A DNA stretch of 64,000 nt, taken from assembly GCA_963815645.1 (NCBI GenBank), contig CAWFHL010000002.1, forward strand, positions 310,001-374,000, in the 5' to 3' direction. Below, in pieces: positions 37,285-44,858 of this stretch (position 1 is the first letter of the stretch; every line of letters starts with the position of its first letter). The stretch is from JBBRHQ01 sp963815645. GTDB lineage: Bacteria > Actinomycetota > Thermoleophilia > Solirubrobacterales > 70-9. The notes under the pieces are model-generated. The model made no database searches. It was not told where the DNA came from and saw only the letters and a program-made list of their open reading frames with translations. The translations under genes and the position numbers were made by a program.

Positions 37285-38247
37285 TCAGGGGGCAAAAAAT
37301 GGCAGGGACATGTAGCGCTCACCAGAGTCGCAGACGATCGTCACCACCCGCTTTCCCTCCAGCTCCGGCCTGGCGGCGACCTCGAGGGCGGCCTTGATGT
37401 TGGCGCCTGCCGAGATCCCCGAAAGGATCCCTTCCCTGATCCCGGCGAGCCGCGCGGTCTCCAGCGCGTCCTCGTCGGAGACCGCGATCGTCTCGTCGAT
37501 CACCGAGCGGTCGAGGACCTCCGGGATGAAGCCCGCGCCGATCCCCTGGATCTTGTGCGGGCCCGGCCTGGCGCCGGAGAGAACCGCCGAGCTCGCAGGC
37601 TCGACGGCGACGACACGGGCCTCCGGGGAGCGCTCGCGCAGCATCTGCCCGACGCCGGTGATCGTCCCCCCGGTACCGACGCCCGCGACGAAGGCCGCGA
37701 GCTCACCATCGCAGTCCCGCCAGATCTCCTCCGCGGTCGTCTGCCTGTGGATCGCCGGGTTGGCGGGGTTCGAGAACTGCTGCGGGACGAAGGCCTTGCG
37801 CTGCTCGCTGATCTCCATCGCCAGCTCGACCGCCTCACCCATCCCGCCCATCGAGGGGGTCTCGCGCACCTCGGCACCATAGGCGCGCAGCAGCTTGCCG
37901 CGCTCGCGGCTCATCCCCTCGGGCATCGTCAGGATCAGCTCGTAGCCCCTCGCGGCGCAGACCATCGCCAGGGCGATCCCGGTGTTGCCGCTGGTCGGCT
38001 CGACGATCACCGAGCCGCCCGGGCGCAGCAGCCCGTCGCGCTCGGCTACGTCGATCATCGCCACCCCGATCCGGTCCTTGACCGAGCCTCCCGGGTTGAA
38101 GTACTCGAGCTTGACGCAGACCTCCGCGCCGAGCCCCGCGGCAAGGCGCCCGAGCCGGACCATCGGCGTGTTGCCAACGACAGCGGACGCCTCGGGGCCG
38201 ATCCGTATGCCCTGCGACTGTTCCTGTGCCGCTTCGATGACGCCCAC
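37285..38247 (-). CDS. cysK: cysteine synthase (O-acetylserine sulfhydrylase)
   Basis: About 320 residues. Shows SAVVGNTPMVRLGRLAAG, the PLP lysine in FNPGGSVKDRIGVAMI, the substrate loop VEPTSGNTGIALAMV and the phosphate-binding GVGTGGTITGVGQML. Combines O-acetylserine with sulfide. Start choice is uncertain: the GTG at 38247 gives a normal N terminus; ATG 38298 or GTG 38379 would add non-homologous residues and run through a palindromic region. First gene of a cysK-cysE pair that continues into pcrA-folD. Confidence 0.93.
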   Translation of the reverse strand: MGVIEAAQEQSQGIRIGPEASAVVGNTPMVRLGRLAAGLGAEVCVKLEYFNPGGSVKDRIGVAMIDVAERDGLLRPGGSVIVEPTSGNTGIALAMVCAARGYELILTMPEGMSRERGKLLRAYGAEVRETPSMGGMGEAVELAMEISEQRKAFVPQQFSNPANPAIHRQTTAEEIWRDCDGELAAFVAGVGTGGTITGVGQMLRERSPEARVVAVEPASSAVLSGARPGPHKIQGIGAGFIPEVLDRSVIDETIAVSDEDALETARLAGIREGILSGISAGANIKAALEVAARPELEGKRVVTIVCDSGERYMSLPFFAP

Positions 38248-38283
38248 GGTAGCGGCCGTCCCGAAGCGCGCCGACGAGTGGCC

Positions 38284-38314
38284 GAAAACGTCCGCCATTT
38301 GGACGGTTTCGTCC
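38284..38314. promoter_or_regulatory. overlapping inverted repeats upstream of cysK
   Basis: GAAAACGTCC (38284-38293) pairs with GGACGGTTTC (38301-38310) with one mismatch, and GGACG (38301-38305) also pairs with CGTCC (38310-38314). Three half-sites in 31 bp between cysK and its divergent neighbour look like an operator. An Rrf2-family regulator is encoded 7 kb away, but no link is shown. Confidence 0.4.
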
Positions 38315-38365
38315 ACTCGTCCGGAGGCGCCGTCCACCCGCCAGGCGGGCTCTACGCTGGCGACT

Positions 38366-38683
38366 GTGACCCCGCGCATCGGCGACTCGATGTCGAATGC
38401 CGCTAGCTCGATCAGTACGTCGCGAGCGGCCGACGCCTTCGTCTACTGGCGGGCGACGATTGCGCTGGTGGTCGCGGTGGTCGCTGCAATCGCCCTGCTC
38501 GCCTGGATCGGCGGCGAGCTCCACTACCGCAACTGCCTTGCCGAGGCGGAGCTGAAGAACCCGAACGGCTTCGCCTACGCCGCGCCCGACCCGAGGTCCC
38601 CCGGCGCTATCGGCTACCTGACCCCGACCAGGGTCGACGACCGGGCCGCGGCGGCCGACGACTGCACGCGGGTGCCCTGGTAG
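38366..38683 (+). CDS. small single-helix membrane protein
   Basis: 105 residues: basic, Ser-rich N terminus, one membrane helix (ATIALVVAVVAAIALLAWIG) and a 50-residue outer domain with two cysteines (YRNCLAEAELKN; ADDCTRVPW at the C terminus) that could pair. The GTG at 38366 is preferred because TACGCT lies 7 nt before it (leaderless pattern); an in-frame ATG at 38390 is the alternative. No family recognised. Confidence 0.6.
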   Translation: MTPRIGDSMSNAASSISTSRAADAFVYWRATIALVVAVVAAIALLAWIGGELHYRNCLAEAELKNPNGFAYAAPDPRSPGAIGYLTPTRVDDRAAAADDCTRVPW

Positions 38684-38704
38684 GCGCCGCGGGCCTCGCC
38701 GCGG

Positions 38705-39367
38705 CTAGCGGACCCGCCGCCCCGTGATCAACGCGGCGTAGGCATAGACCGGAAAGCTGTTGCCGGGCTCGATGTGGGGATTCCCCGCGACGTCGATTCG
38801 GCCTCGTACCCGGCGGCCCGACCCGCGGAAGCGCAGCCGCATCCTTCCCGTGAGGATCTGGCTGGGAACACCCAGGACCGAGGTGTGCCAGTCGAACAGC
38901 TCCACGGTCAGCGCGTGAGCGATGCTCCGCCTCACCCTCGATACAGACCGGTTGCCGCGGACCCGGGTCGGGGCGAAGTCGAGCGCCGCCCGGGTCGGGA
39001 AGATGTACTGGGTGTGACGGTAGGCGCGGGTGTTCGTTGCAAAGGTCAGAAGGCCCGCCTTCGAGACCAACGCGGGCCGGCCGACGAACAGCCCGATTGA
39101 CCTTCTCCTCCGCCCGCCCCGAGGATGGGGGTCGACGAACAGCCGCCCCCGTCGGCGGAAGTTCTCGACTGGCTGGTAGGCGCCGGCGATCCCGTTGAAG
39201 GCATAGGTCGTCCCGGTCAGCCGGACTCTGTAGGCAGCCGGCCCCCGAGGCACTCTCGACTCGGCGACCGTCGCCGACAGCAGGGCGGCGCCGACCAGCA
39301 AAAGGACCACGAGCGGAAGGGCTGCGCGGCAGATGGTGATCGATCTGGGTCGGTTGGAAGCCACCAC
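38705..39367 (-). CDS. secreted basic protein of unknown function
   Basis: 220 residues beginning with an export signal (RAALPLVVLLLVGAALLSAT). The mature part is Arg-rich and beta-strand-like, with RVRLTGTTYAFNGIAGAYQP, a GRMRLRFRGSGRRVRGRIDV repeat of basic strands and a C-terminal YAYAALITGRRVR. Not recognised. GTG start at 39367. Convergent with the preceding small membrane gene; the 83 bp to the next gene hold nothing clear. Confidence 0.6.
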   Translation of the reverse strand: MVASNRPRSITICRAALPLVVLLLVGAALLSATVAESRVPRGPAAYRVRLTGTTYAFNGIAGAYQPVENFRRRGRLFVDPHPRGGRRRRSIGLFVGRPALVSKAGLLTFATNTRAYRHTQYIFPTRAALDFAPTRVRGNRSVSRVRRSIAHALTVELFDWHTSVLGVPSQILTGRMRLRFRGSGRRVRGRIDVAGNPHIEPGNSFPVYAYAALITGRRVR

Positions 39368-39450
39368 TGGCGCACCTCCCGGATAGTTACGGCCAGCTCA
39401 ACCGAGCAACGTCCGCCCCAGCTCGGATCTTGTGGGCGGCTTCGGCTCGC

Positions 39451-39750
39451 CTAGCGCCCGGCGGGGATGAAGTCGTTGATCTGCTCGATGTCGACGCCCT
39501 GGGGATAGAAGCCCCCCAGACCCGTCTGGTGGAGGGCGTCGCCAACCGCGTCGATCCCGAGCCGGACCGCCCGCGCCTCGCTGTCGGTGTCGAGCGAGAG
39601 GCTGACCACCGCGAGGTGGGCGGCGTCCCAGGTGACCCGCGGTGCGAGGTCCGCATGACGCTGCTCGAGGAACCGCATCAGCGACCTCCACTCATCGGGC
39701 ATCTCCATCTCCAAGCCGGGGATGCTGATGTGGAGTCTGTATTCGCGCAC
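39451..39750 (-). CDS. small hypothetical protein
   Basis: 99 residues from the GTG at 39750: REYRLHISIPGLEMEMPDEW, then RVTWDAAHLAVVSLSLDTDS, a helix ARAVRLGIDAVGDALHQTG and the ending QINDFIPAGR. The alternation of strand and amphipathic helix is protein-like; the frame further upstream is not. No ribosome site and no family recognised. Confidence 0.5.
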   Translation of the reverse strand: MREYRLHISIPGLEMEMPDEWRSLMRFLEQRHADLAPRVTWDAAHLAVVSLSLDTDSEARAVRLGIDAVGDALHQTGLGGFYPQGVDIEQINDFIPAGR

Positions 39751-39857
39751 TGGGGCGAAACAGCTTGCCAAGAATTGCCCCGGGGTCCGAGGAGCGGGAG
39801 CCGATGCGAGGCTTCGTGCATTCGCCCACCCCTCGCGGGTGACGGATACTTCGAAGC

Positions 39858-40040
39858 ATGTCGCAGGAGAATGTCGAACTGGTTCGTTCTCGATCGAGGC
39901 ATTGGACCTGGCCGACGCCGGTGAGCGGGGCGCAGTGGTCATCCGGTCGAGCGGCCGCCTGCGCGGCGTCGACGTGGAAGAATGTGCAGGGATTCGGCGG
40001 CCAAACAGACGCCGCCGAGGCGGCCCGGCGGGCAGACTAG
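39858..40040 (+). pseudogene. decayed NTF2-like gene (MSQENVE start)
   Basis: Begins with MSQENVELVRS and has GATACT 7 nt before the ATG, exactly like the array at 42-44 kb, but after 11 residues the frame becomes non-native. In another frame IRSSGRLRGVDVEECAG resembles the late strand of these proteins, so the middle of the gene appears to be deleted and the rest frameshifted. Confidence 0.55.
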
Positions 40041-40044
40041 GGCG

Positions 40045-40638
40045 ATGCACGCCAGCAAAGCCGGATCATTGCGCGGGGTGCGGATCGAGGTCCGACCTCC
40101 GAGCGAGTCGGCGAGCCGCCGCCGCACTGTCGATGAGCGCCTGCGGGTTCGGGCGCCCGCCCTCTCCCAGCGCTTCAGCGACGCCGTTCTGCGGCTACCG
40201 CCGCGGTCGCGGTTCCGGCAGGCCGCGCTCGCTCGCGCGATCGTCAGGGCCTATGCGGCGGCGAACCGTCGCGACTTCGAGCTCATCCTCGCGGGCAACG
40301 ATCCGGCGTCCTACGAGTACCACCCCAGCGTCGACCTGCTACCACCCGATTTCGAATCGGTCTATCGCGGCCATCAGGGATACCTCGCCTTCTGGCGCCG
40401 CTGGCTCGACGCATTCGAGGACATTCGCTGGGACCCGGAGGAGATCCTCGACTTCGGCGCCAAGGCTTTGGTCACCACACAGCAGAGCGGGCATGGGTCG
40501 GGCAGCGGTGTCGCCGTCAGCCTTCCCGTCTATCAGCTGTTCACCTTTCGGCGGGGTCTGGTGATCTGTCAGGAGGACTTCGTCGATCGCTCCGCGGCTC
40601 TCGAGGCCGCCGAGCTCTCCGATCAGGCGTGGGAATGA
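40045..40638 (+). CDS. NTF2/SnoaL-like protein with N-terminal extension
   Basis: 197 residues. The last 130 form an NTF2-like domain: ARAIVRAYAAANRRDFELIL, PSVDLLPPDFESVYRGHQGY (the conserved YRGH strand), FWRRWLDAFEDIRWDPEEIL and VYQLFTFRRGLVICQEDF, ending AALEAAELSD, a variant of the EAAGLSE ending seen at 42-44 kb. About 65 basic residues precede the domain. The ATG at 40045 follows AGGG closely; a later start would remove the extension. Confidence 0.65.
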   Translation: MHASKAGSLRGVRIEVRPPSESASRRRTVDERLRVRAPALSQRFSDAVLRLPPRSRFRQAALARAIVRAYAAANRRDFELILAGNDPASYEYHPSVDLLPPDFESVYRGHQGYLAFWRRWLDAFEDIRWDPEEILDFGAKALVTTQQSGHGSGSGVAVSLPVYQLFTFRRGLVICQEDFVDRSAALEAAELSDQAWE

Positions 40639-40657
40639 CCCCGCTCCGGCGAGGCGG

Positions 40658-41128
40658 ATGGCGATCTCGGAGTTCCGCCCCCAAATTGCGAGTTCGGGGG
40701 GTTGCACCCGGCGGCGCCGAAGCTTAGGTTCGAGGAGTCCCGACCTAGAAGCGATCCGGAGGCCCACGATCACGGCATCGACGCTCAAAGCTTGGCTCTA
40801 TCGGAAGATCAGCGAGATCGCCGCGTGGAACCACGCTCAGGCCGAGGACCCCGACTGCCGCACCCCCCTCTTCGCCGAGAGCTCGGAGGCCCTCGATCGC
40901 CTGGCCGCCTACATCCTGCGGCTCCCTGACAACGACGGCCGGCTCAACATGCTGGCGGCCGCCTATCCACCCCACCGGGCCCTGGACGAGCTCAGCTTCG
41001 ACCTCGAGGGCCGCTGCACGAGCTTCGGCCCAAACGGCTACTCGTGCAACAGCCCCGATCTCTGGCTCAGCGAGTTCATCCAGGTGGAGGTCGAGCAGCT
41101 GCGGCGTCTGCTGCAGGCCCGCGGCTAG
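40658..41128 (+). CDS. hypothetical protein
   Basis: 156 residues if the ATG at 40658 is used. From about residue 42 the sequence is protein-like (KAWLYRKISEIAAWNHAQAE, EALDRLAAYILRLPDNDG, LDELSFDLEGRCTSFG, WLSEFIQVEVEQLRRLLQA), mostly helical with two cysteines. The first 40 residues are Ser/Arg-rich and may not be translated. No family recognised. Confidence 0.5.
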   Translation: MAISEFRPQIASSGGCTRRRRSLGSRSPDLEAIRRPTITASTLKAWLYRKISEIAAWNHAQAEDPDCRTPLFAESSEALDRLAAYILRLPDNDGRLNMLAAAYPPHRALDELSFDLEGRCTSFGPNGYSCNSPDLWLSEFIQVEVEQLRRLLQARG

Positions 41129-41357
41129 TCAGCGCGGGTCTGACCTTCCGCCCCGGAGCCGGGGCGTATCGCGCAAGCACCCACATGTAGCTCACCTCGC
41201 GCTCGCCCTCAAGCTGATCGGCCAGCTCGGCGCGCAGGATCTCGAAGCCCGCGTCTCGTGCCAGGCCGGGGGTGGTCTCGGCATCGTGCTGAAGAACATC
41301 GGGCTCCCCAGCCAATCGCCGACAGCAGAAAACGGGATGGACCTTTCCGGGCTCCAC
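41129..41357 (-). pseudogene. C-terminal remnant of a SAM-dependent methyltransferase
   Basis: A minus-strand frame carries DAETTPGLARDAGFEILRAE and EGEREVSYMWVLARYAP, the usual last helix and strand of class I methyltransferases (HFDAETN..L...AGFE..... WVLARR). No SAM-binding motif remains upstream. It is read as a 5'-deleted gene; the rest of this 258-bp gap holds nothing else. Confidence 0.45.
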
Positions 41358-41386
41358 GCGAACTGGCGTCGTGCCTGGAGTGAAGC

Positions 41387-41611
41387 TCAGCCGGCCTGAC
41401 GGTGCGAGCTCCCGCCCAGCACCCGGATCTCGCGGATGTGGTCGGCGTTCAGGATCACTTCCCGGCCGTGGCGATCCTTGAGTTCAATCAGGGGGACCCG
41501 TCCAGTTGCGCTGCGCTCCACCAAACCCCTGATCTGTGTCGGGTTGCTCTGCAGTGTGGCCTTCGACCCATCGGAGTAAACGATCTCGACCAAGTCGGTG
41601 TCGTCTGCCAT
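41387..41611 (-). CDS. small hypothetical protein, beta-rich
   Basis: 74 residues from the ATG at 41611: DLVEIVYSDGSKATLQSNP, VERSATGRVPLIELKDRHGR and EVILNADHIREIRVLGG. The strand pattern and the closing NADHIREI look like small proteins that present a ligand or insert into a partner; no family assigned. Between this gene and the next (41612-41743) there is a CCATGG-gaaaa-CCATGG motif but no gene. Confidence 0.55.
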   Translation of the reverse strand: MADDTDLVEIVYSDGSKATLQSNPTQIRGLVERSATGRVPLIELKDRHGREVILNADHIREIRVLGGSSHRQAG

Positions 41612-41743
41612 GCGGACCGAGACCATAGCGCGGGATCAGCTGACCCTCGCCGCGAGGGCAGCCCTCCTCCATGGGAAAACCATGGGAAGAACGGCTTCCC
41701 CATTCAGGCGGTTCGCAGCGGTCCATGCGCTCCTAAAGACTGC

Positions 41744-41967
41744 CTACAGAGCCTTATCGCCATTTCGCAGGCACACCCGGCGGCCGGCCTCGAACTCCCA
41801 CCAGGCAGCCGGTCGGTGGCCGACGTAGGGCTCGCCCAGGTAGACGGCCATGATTGCCTCCCTGCCCTGCTCCCAGGCCGCTAGACGATCTTCCTCGGTC
41901 TCGAAGACGCTCCCCACGGGTGACCCGAAGTGCAGCTCCCGCTCGATCTTCGACTCGTGCTCCCGTG
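41744..41967 (-). pseudogene. fragment of a mobile-element-type protein
   Basis: Frame without a usable start: REHESKIERELHFGSPVGSV, ETEEDRLAAWEQGREAIMAV and GHRPAAWWEFEAGRR. The closing RPxAWWxFEA block resembles small proteins carried by actinobacterial phages and integrative elements. It follows directly after the zinc-finger gene's stop in another frame, so the two could be one frameshifted gene. Confidence 0.4.
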
Positions 41968-42102
41968 TCAGGCGGCTTCGGGGGAAGGCTCTTCGCCGGT
42001 GCGACGCCAGGTCGCGTAGTGGCGGTTGCAGTAGCCGTGGGCATGGTGGGGGCTGTCGCAGTCGGGGACGGAGCAGGCGGCTCTGTTCTTGGTTTTGATC
42101 AA
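41968..42102 (-). CDS. 44-residue zinc-finger protein
   Basis: Starts at a TTG (42102): KTKNRAACSVPDCDSPHHA then HGYCNRHYATWRRTGEEPSP. The pattern CxxxxC-x9-C-x2-H with a following HYxxWRRxG is a compact zinc-binding fold common in actinophage and integrative-element proteins. An in-frame stop lies 21 nt upstream, so the TTG is the only usable start. No ribosome site seen. Confidence 0.55.
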   Translation of the reverse strand: MIKTKNRAACSVPDCDSPHHAHGYCNRHYATWRRTGEEPSPEAA

Positions 42103-42186
42103 CGGCGTACGGATTATCTTTCACACAAGACGGGAACGGGGGGCCATGCCGTGCGACCCCCGGGATGTTGACCCGCCCCCCTGGCC

Positions 42187-42600
42187 CTACTCCGACAGCC
42201 CGGCGGCTTTGAGGGACGCCATCGCTTCTCTCTTATCTGGGTGGAACACGATCCGAGTGATCCGCCCGCGGTGCAGCTTGTAGGCAAGGGTCCACACATG
42301 CGAAACCGGGACGCCGCTCGTTCGCCCCCGACCGCCGGAACGGACCACCACTACCACCCAATCCCCGGCGTCGATCAACTCTTCCGGCTCCTCGCACCAG
42401 TAGTCGTCGAAGGAAGAAATAAAGCCTCCGATCGAGGCTACGACTGCCTCCCGTCCGCTGAGGAGCCCAGTCTCCATGTTGGCTCGTGGGTCCGACACCA
42501 GTTCGACGTCGTCGGCCAACGCCGCGATCGACGCTTCGTAGTCCCGTCGGACATATGCAAGCCAAAGGCGCCGGACGACCTCCACGTTCTCCTGCGACAT
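42187..42600 (-). CDS. NTF2/SnoaL-like protein, array copy 1
   Basis: 137 residues: MSQENVEVVRRLWLAYVRRD, a helical start; LADDVELVSDPRANMETGLL; the FDDYWCEEPEELIDAGDWVV strand pair; HVWTLAYKLHRGRITRIVF; and the ending MASLKAAGLSE. NTF2-like cone fold with no assignable catalytic residues. GATACT 9 nt before the ATG. Most diverged of the four at its C-terminal block. Confidence 0.85.
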   Translation of the reverse strand: MSQENVEVVRRLWLAYVRRDYEASIAALADDVELVSDPRANMETGLLSGREAVVASIGGFISSFDDYWCEEPEELIDAGDWVVVVVRSGGRGRTSGVPVSHVWTLAYKLHRGRITRIVFHPDKREAMASLKAAGLSE

Positions 42601-42677
42601 CGCCTGCGCAGTATCGCGATCTGGCCGTGGCCGAGCTGAGGAGGTGTTACGTCAAGGGCAGAATGCCGCTGCTTCGC

Positions 42678-43100
42678 CTACTCCGACAGCCCGGCGGCTT
42701 CGAGGGCGTCCGCCTCCTCGTAGAACTCCTGGTAGCGGAGCACCTTCCCCTCCCGAAAGGTGAGCACCGAATAGAGCGCCGCATCCACGGTTGCGCCGCT
42801 GATCGCGCCCTTGCCTTCCTCTCGACTGGTGACAAAGACGCGGTCGCCGCAGTCCACGATCCTCTCGAGCTCTGCTCCGTATTCATCGAACCCCTCGAGC
42901 CACCTCTCAAAGGACGCGAGAACCCCGTCGTGTCCGCGATAGGTCCCAGAGTCGGCGCGGTTCGGGTCCTCCACCCACTCGATCTCCGGATCGCACATCT
43001 GACGGATCAGTTCCGGCAGCGCCGCCAGCAGTTGCTCCTTGTTCATCGCCTCCGCGCCCTCGTAGAGGCCGGTGACAATTTCCACGTTCTCCTGCGACAT
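42678..43100 (-). CDS. NTF2/SnoaL-like protein, array copy 2
   Basis: 140 residues: MSQENVEIVTGLYEGAEAMN, LPELIRQMCDPEIEWVEDPN, YRGHDGVLASFERWLEGFDE (the conserved YRGH helix start), RIVDCGDRVFVTSREEGKGA and SVLTFREGKVLRYQEFYEEA, ending ALEAAGLSE. Same cone fold. GATACT 9 nt before the ATG; 123 bp without a gene separate it from copy 3. Confidence 0.87.
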   Translation of the reverse strand: MSQENVEIVTGLYEGAEAMNKEQLLAALPELIRQMCDPEIEWVEDPNRADSGTYRGHDGVLASFERWLEGFDEYGAELERIVDCGDRVFVTSREEGKGAISGATVDAALYSVLTFREGKVLRYQEFYEEADALEAAGLSE

Positions 43101-43223
43101 CGCCTGCGCAGTATCTCGCTCTTGCCTGCGGGCCGCAAGCGTCGCGACGTTGGGAGCCGTGCTGCTACGGGGCGCGTTTGCGCGGTAAGCGCCGCCGAGC
43201 CCAGAACCGACCAGCGCCGCGAC

Positions 43224-43619
43224 CTACTCCGACAGCCCGGCGGCTTCGAGGGCTTCCTCTTGATCTCGAAACGAGCGGAAGTACACGACCTTGCCTTCCC
43301 GGAACCTGTAGAGGTAGGCAAGGGGCCCTTCAAACTCAATGCCGGTGTGCCGGGCCGTCCCTTTGAAGTGGTGGATCGAGACCAGATTGTCGCCTGTGCC
43401 GACGATCCGCTCCAGCCCGGCGGTGAGATCCTCGAAAGGCTCGAGCCAGCGTTCCGTCGCCCGCATCACGCCCTGGTGCCCGCGATATGCCTCGGCGGCG
43501 TGGTCGGGCAGGTTCGCGTCCTCGTAAACGACCTCTGGATCAAGAAGTGACAGGTCGGTCTCGCCCCGATTCCATTTCTCCCAAAATGCCCGCAGCTTCT
43601 CGACGTTCTCCTGCGACAT
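43224..43619 (-). CDS. NTF2/SnoaL-like protein, array copy 3
   Basis: 131 residues: MSQENVEKLRAFWEKWNRGE, LLDPEVVYEDANLPDHAAEA, YRGHQGVMRATERWLEPFED, RIVGTGDNLVSIHHFKGTAR and YRFREGKVVYFRSFRDQEEA, ending LEAAGLSE. Its ATG follows the stop of copy 4 by 3 nt (TAG-gcg-ATG), so copies 4 and 3 form a two-gene operon; it alone lacks the GATACT element. Confidence 0.87.
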   Translation of the reverse strand: MSQENVEKLRAFWEKWNRGETDLSLLDPEVVYEDANLPDHAAEAYRGHQGVMRATERWLEPFEDLTAGLERIVGTGDNLVSIHHFKGTARHTGIEFEGPLAYLYRFREGKVVYFRSFRDQEEALEAAGLSE

Positions 43620-43622
43620 CGC

Positions 43623-44036
43623 CTACTCCGACAGCCCGGCGGCTTCTAGGGCTGCGGCTGGCTCCGAGAAGAGGCGCGTGTAGACGATCTTGCCCCGCCT
43701 CATCCTCTGAAAAACGCCAACCGGGACGTTGATGTCGACGCCGCTCGCTCGCCCGCGAGCCCGGAACCGGCCAATACCAACAACCTGCTCTCCGACGTCT
43801 CGCGTCTCCTCGATCTCGAAGCGCACCTCTTCAAAGTCCTCCGTCATCTCGGCCACAAATCGCATCAGCCCGTCATGGCCCAAATAGGACTCGCCCTCCA
43901 ACTGAGCCCGCAAGGGATAGAACTCCGCCTCCTCGTCCCAGAGGGCCAGCCAGGCTTCGCTGGAGATTTTCCCTCGCATGAATGCGTTGAGGGCGTCGAG
44001 ATGCTTGAGCGCGATCTCCACATTCTCCTGCGACAT
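43623..44036 (-). CDS. NTF2/SnoaL-like protein, array copy 4
   Basis: 137 residues from the ATG that begins MSQENVEIALKHLDALNAFM; LALWDEEAEFYPLRAQLEGE; SYLGHDGLMRFVAEMTEDFE; VVGIGRFRARGRASGVDINV; VFQRMRRGKIVYTRLFSEPA, ending ALEAAGLSE. A GTG 21 nt upstream (44057) is in frame but would translate the GATACT promoter block shared by the other copies, so the internal ATG is preferred. Confidence 0.85.
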   Translation of the reverse strand: MSQENVEIALKHLDALNAFMRGKISSEAWLALWDEEAEFYPLRAQLEGESYLGHDGLMRFVAEMTEDFEEVRFEIEETRDVGEQVVGIGRFRARGRASGVDINVPVGVFQRMRRGKIVYTRLFSEPAAALEAAGLSE

Positions 44037-44133
44037 CGCCTGCGCAGTATCGCTCACGGCAGGGTGCCCGCATGACCTGCGCCGCCGGCCTCATCGCCGC
44101 ATGCGACGCGCCCGCAGCTGCCGTTACGTCATC

Positions 44134-44460
44134 TCAAGTCGGTCACCAGCCATCCGTCGCCCGTCTTAGTCAGCCGAGCAGTCACTCCGCTTCCCTGAAC
44201 GCAACTGTCGCCTGGTCACCGCTTACGGTGACCCTCGAGACGACCAAGGATGCCAATTGCCGTCCGTTCGGGTAGCCACAACTGCCGCCAAGCCCTGCGA
44301 ACGCCTGACCTTGGCTCTTTGCCAATCGCTCAGCAGCAGTGATGGCCCGCTGAATCGGCCCATCAGGATCCACGAGGGCGGAGCAAGACTTTGCGTCTCC
44401 GCTGGCAACAGCAGCCCTACTCGAGCGCGAAGGGTTCTCGGTCTCGACCCGCAGGGGCAC
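44134..44460 (-). pseudogene. 5'-truncated and frameshifted secreted/lipoprotein-type gene
   Basis: A frame reading ASGDAKSCSALVDPDGPIQR, AERLAKSQGQAFAGLGGSCG and ASLVVSRVTVSGDQATVAFR stops early; one missing G near 44190 would continue it as GSGVTARLTKTGDGWLVTDL and stop at 44134. This is the usual ending of small exported proteins of the type with a helical pair, a cysteine and a final GDGWLV strand. The expected signal peptide is missing; an integrase remnant abuts the truncated end. Confidence 0.5.
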
Positions 44461-44464
44461 TCAT

Positions 44465-44858
44465 ACCGTCCTACACCGCGCCCTGCGGGATGCCGTGCGT
44501 TGGGGGAAGCTCGTCCGCAACCCCGCCGCGAGGCGCAACTCCTTGAACGGGATTTCGTCGGCCATGCCTACACGGACCGCGACTCGTGTTTGCCGACCCG
44601 CTCGGCGCCCCGATCACCCCGGACCGCCTGTCGCGGCGGTTCCGCGAGTTGCGCGAGTCGGCCGCGGTCCCGGTCGGAACGCTTCACACCCTGCGCCACA
44701 CGGCGGCCACGCTGGCACTGACCTCGGGGGTGCCGGTCCACATCGTCGCGGCGCGGCTGGGTGACGACCCGACGACCGTGCTCAAGACCTACGCGCACCT
44801 GTTGCCGTCCTCGGACGAGATCGCGGCCGAACGGGTGGCGGCGGTGATCTCGGGCTAG
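44465..44858 (+). pseudogene. tyrosine recombinase (integrase) remnant
   Basis: Two pieces of a phage-type integrase in different frames. First, VLHRALRDAVRWGKLVRNPA, the end of the SAM-like core-binding domain. Then, after an internal loss, the C-terminal catalytic domain: FADPLGAPITPDRLSRRF, VGTLHTLRHTAATLALTSG (the His-x-x-Arg pair) and DPTTVLKTYAHLLPS with the nucleophile Tyr. The first catalytic Arg is missing. The stop shares CTAG with the convergent gene. Confidence 0.7.

Larger units (their letters stand above)
42187..44051 (-). repeat. tandem NTF2-like array with near-identical gene ends
   Basis: Four genes in direct tandem differ widely in the middle but share DNA at both ends. The 5' block runs from GATACTGCGCAGGCGATG through the MSQENVE codons (CGCAGGAGAA) in copies 1, 2 and 4 and in part in copy 3. 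The 3' block encodes (L)EAAGLSE-stop (AGCCGCCGGGCTGTCGGAGT) in all four. Such blocks would favour recombination or gene conversion between copies. Confidence 0.75.

Noticed and set aside
41670..41700. CCATGG-gaaaa-CCATGG as an attachment-site core
   Set aside because: Short, self-complementary, and no second copy was noticed near the integrase remnant.
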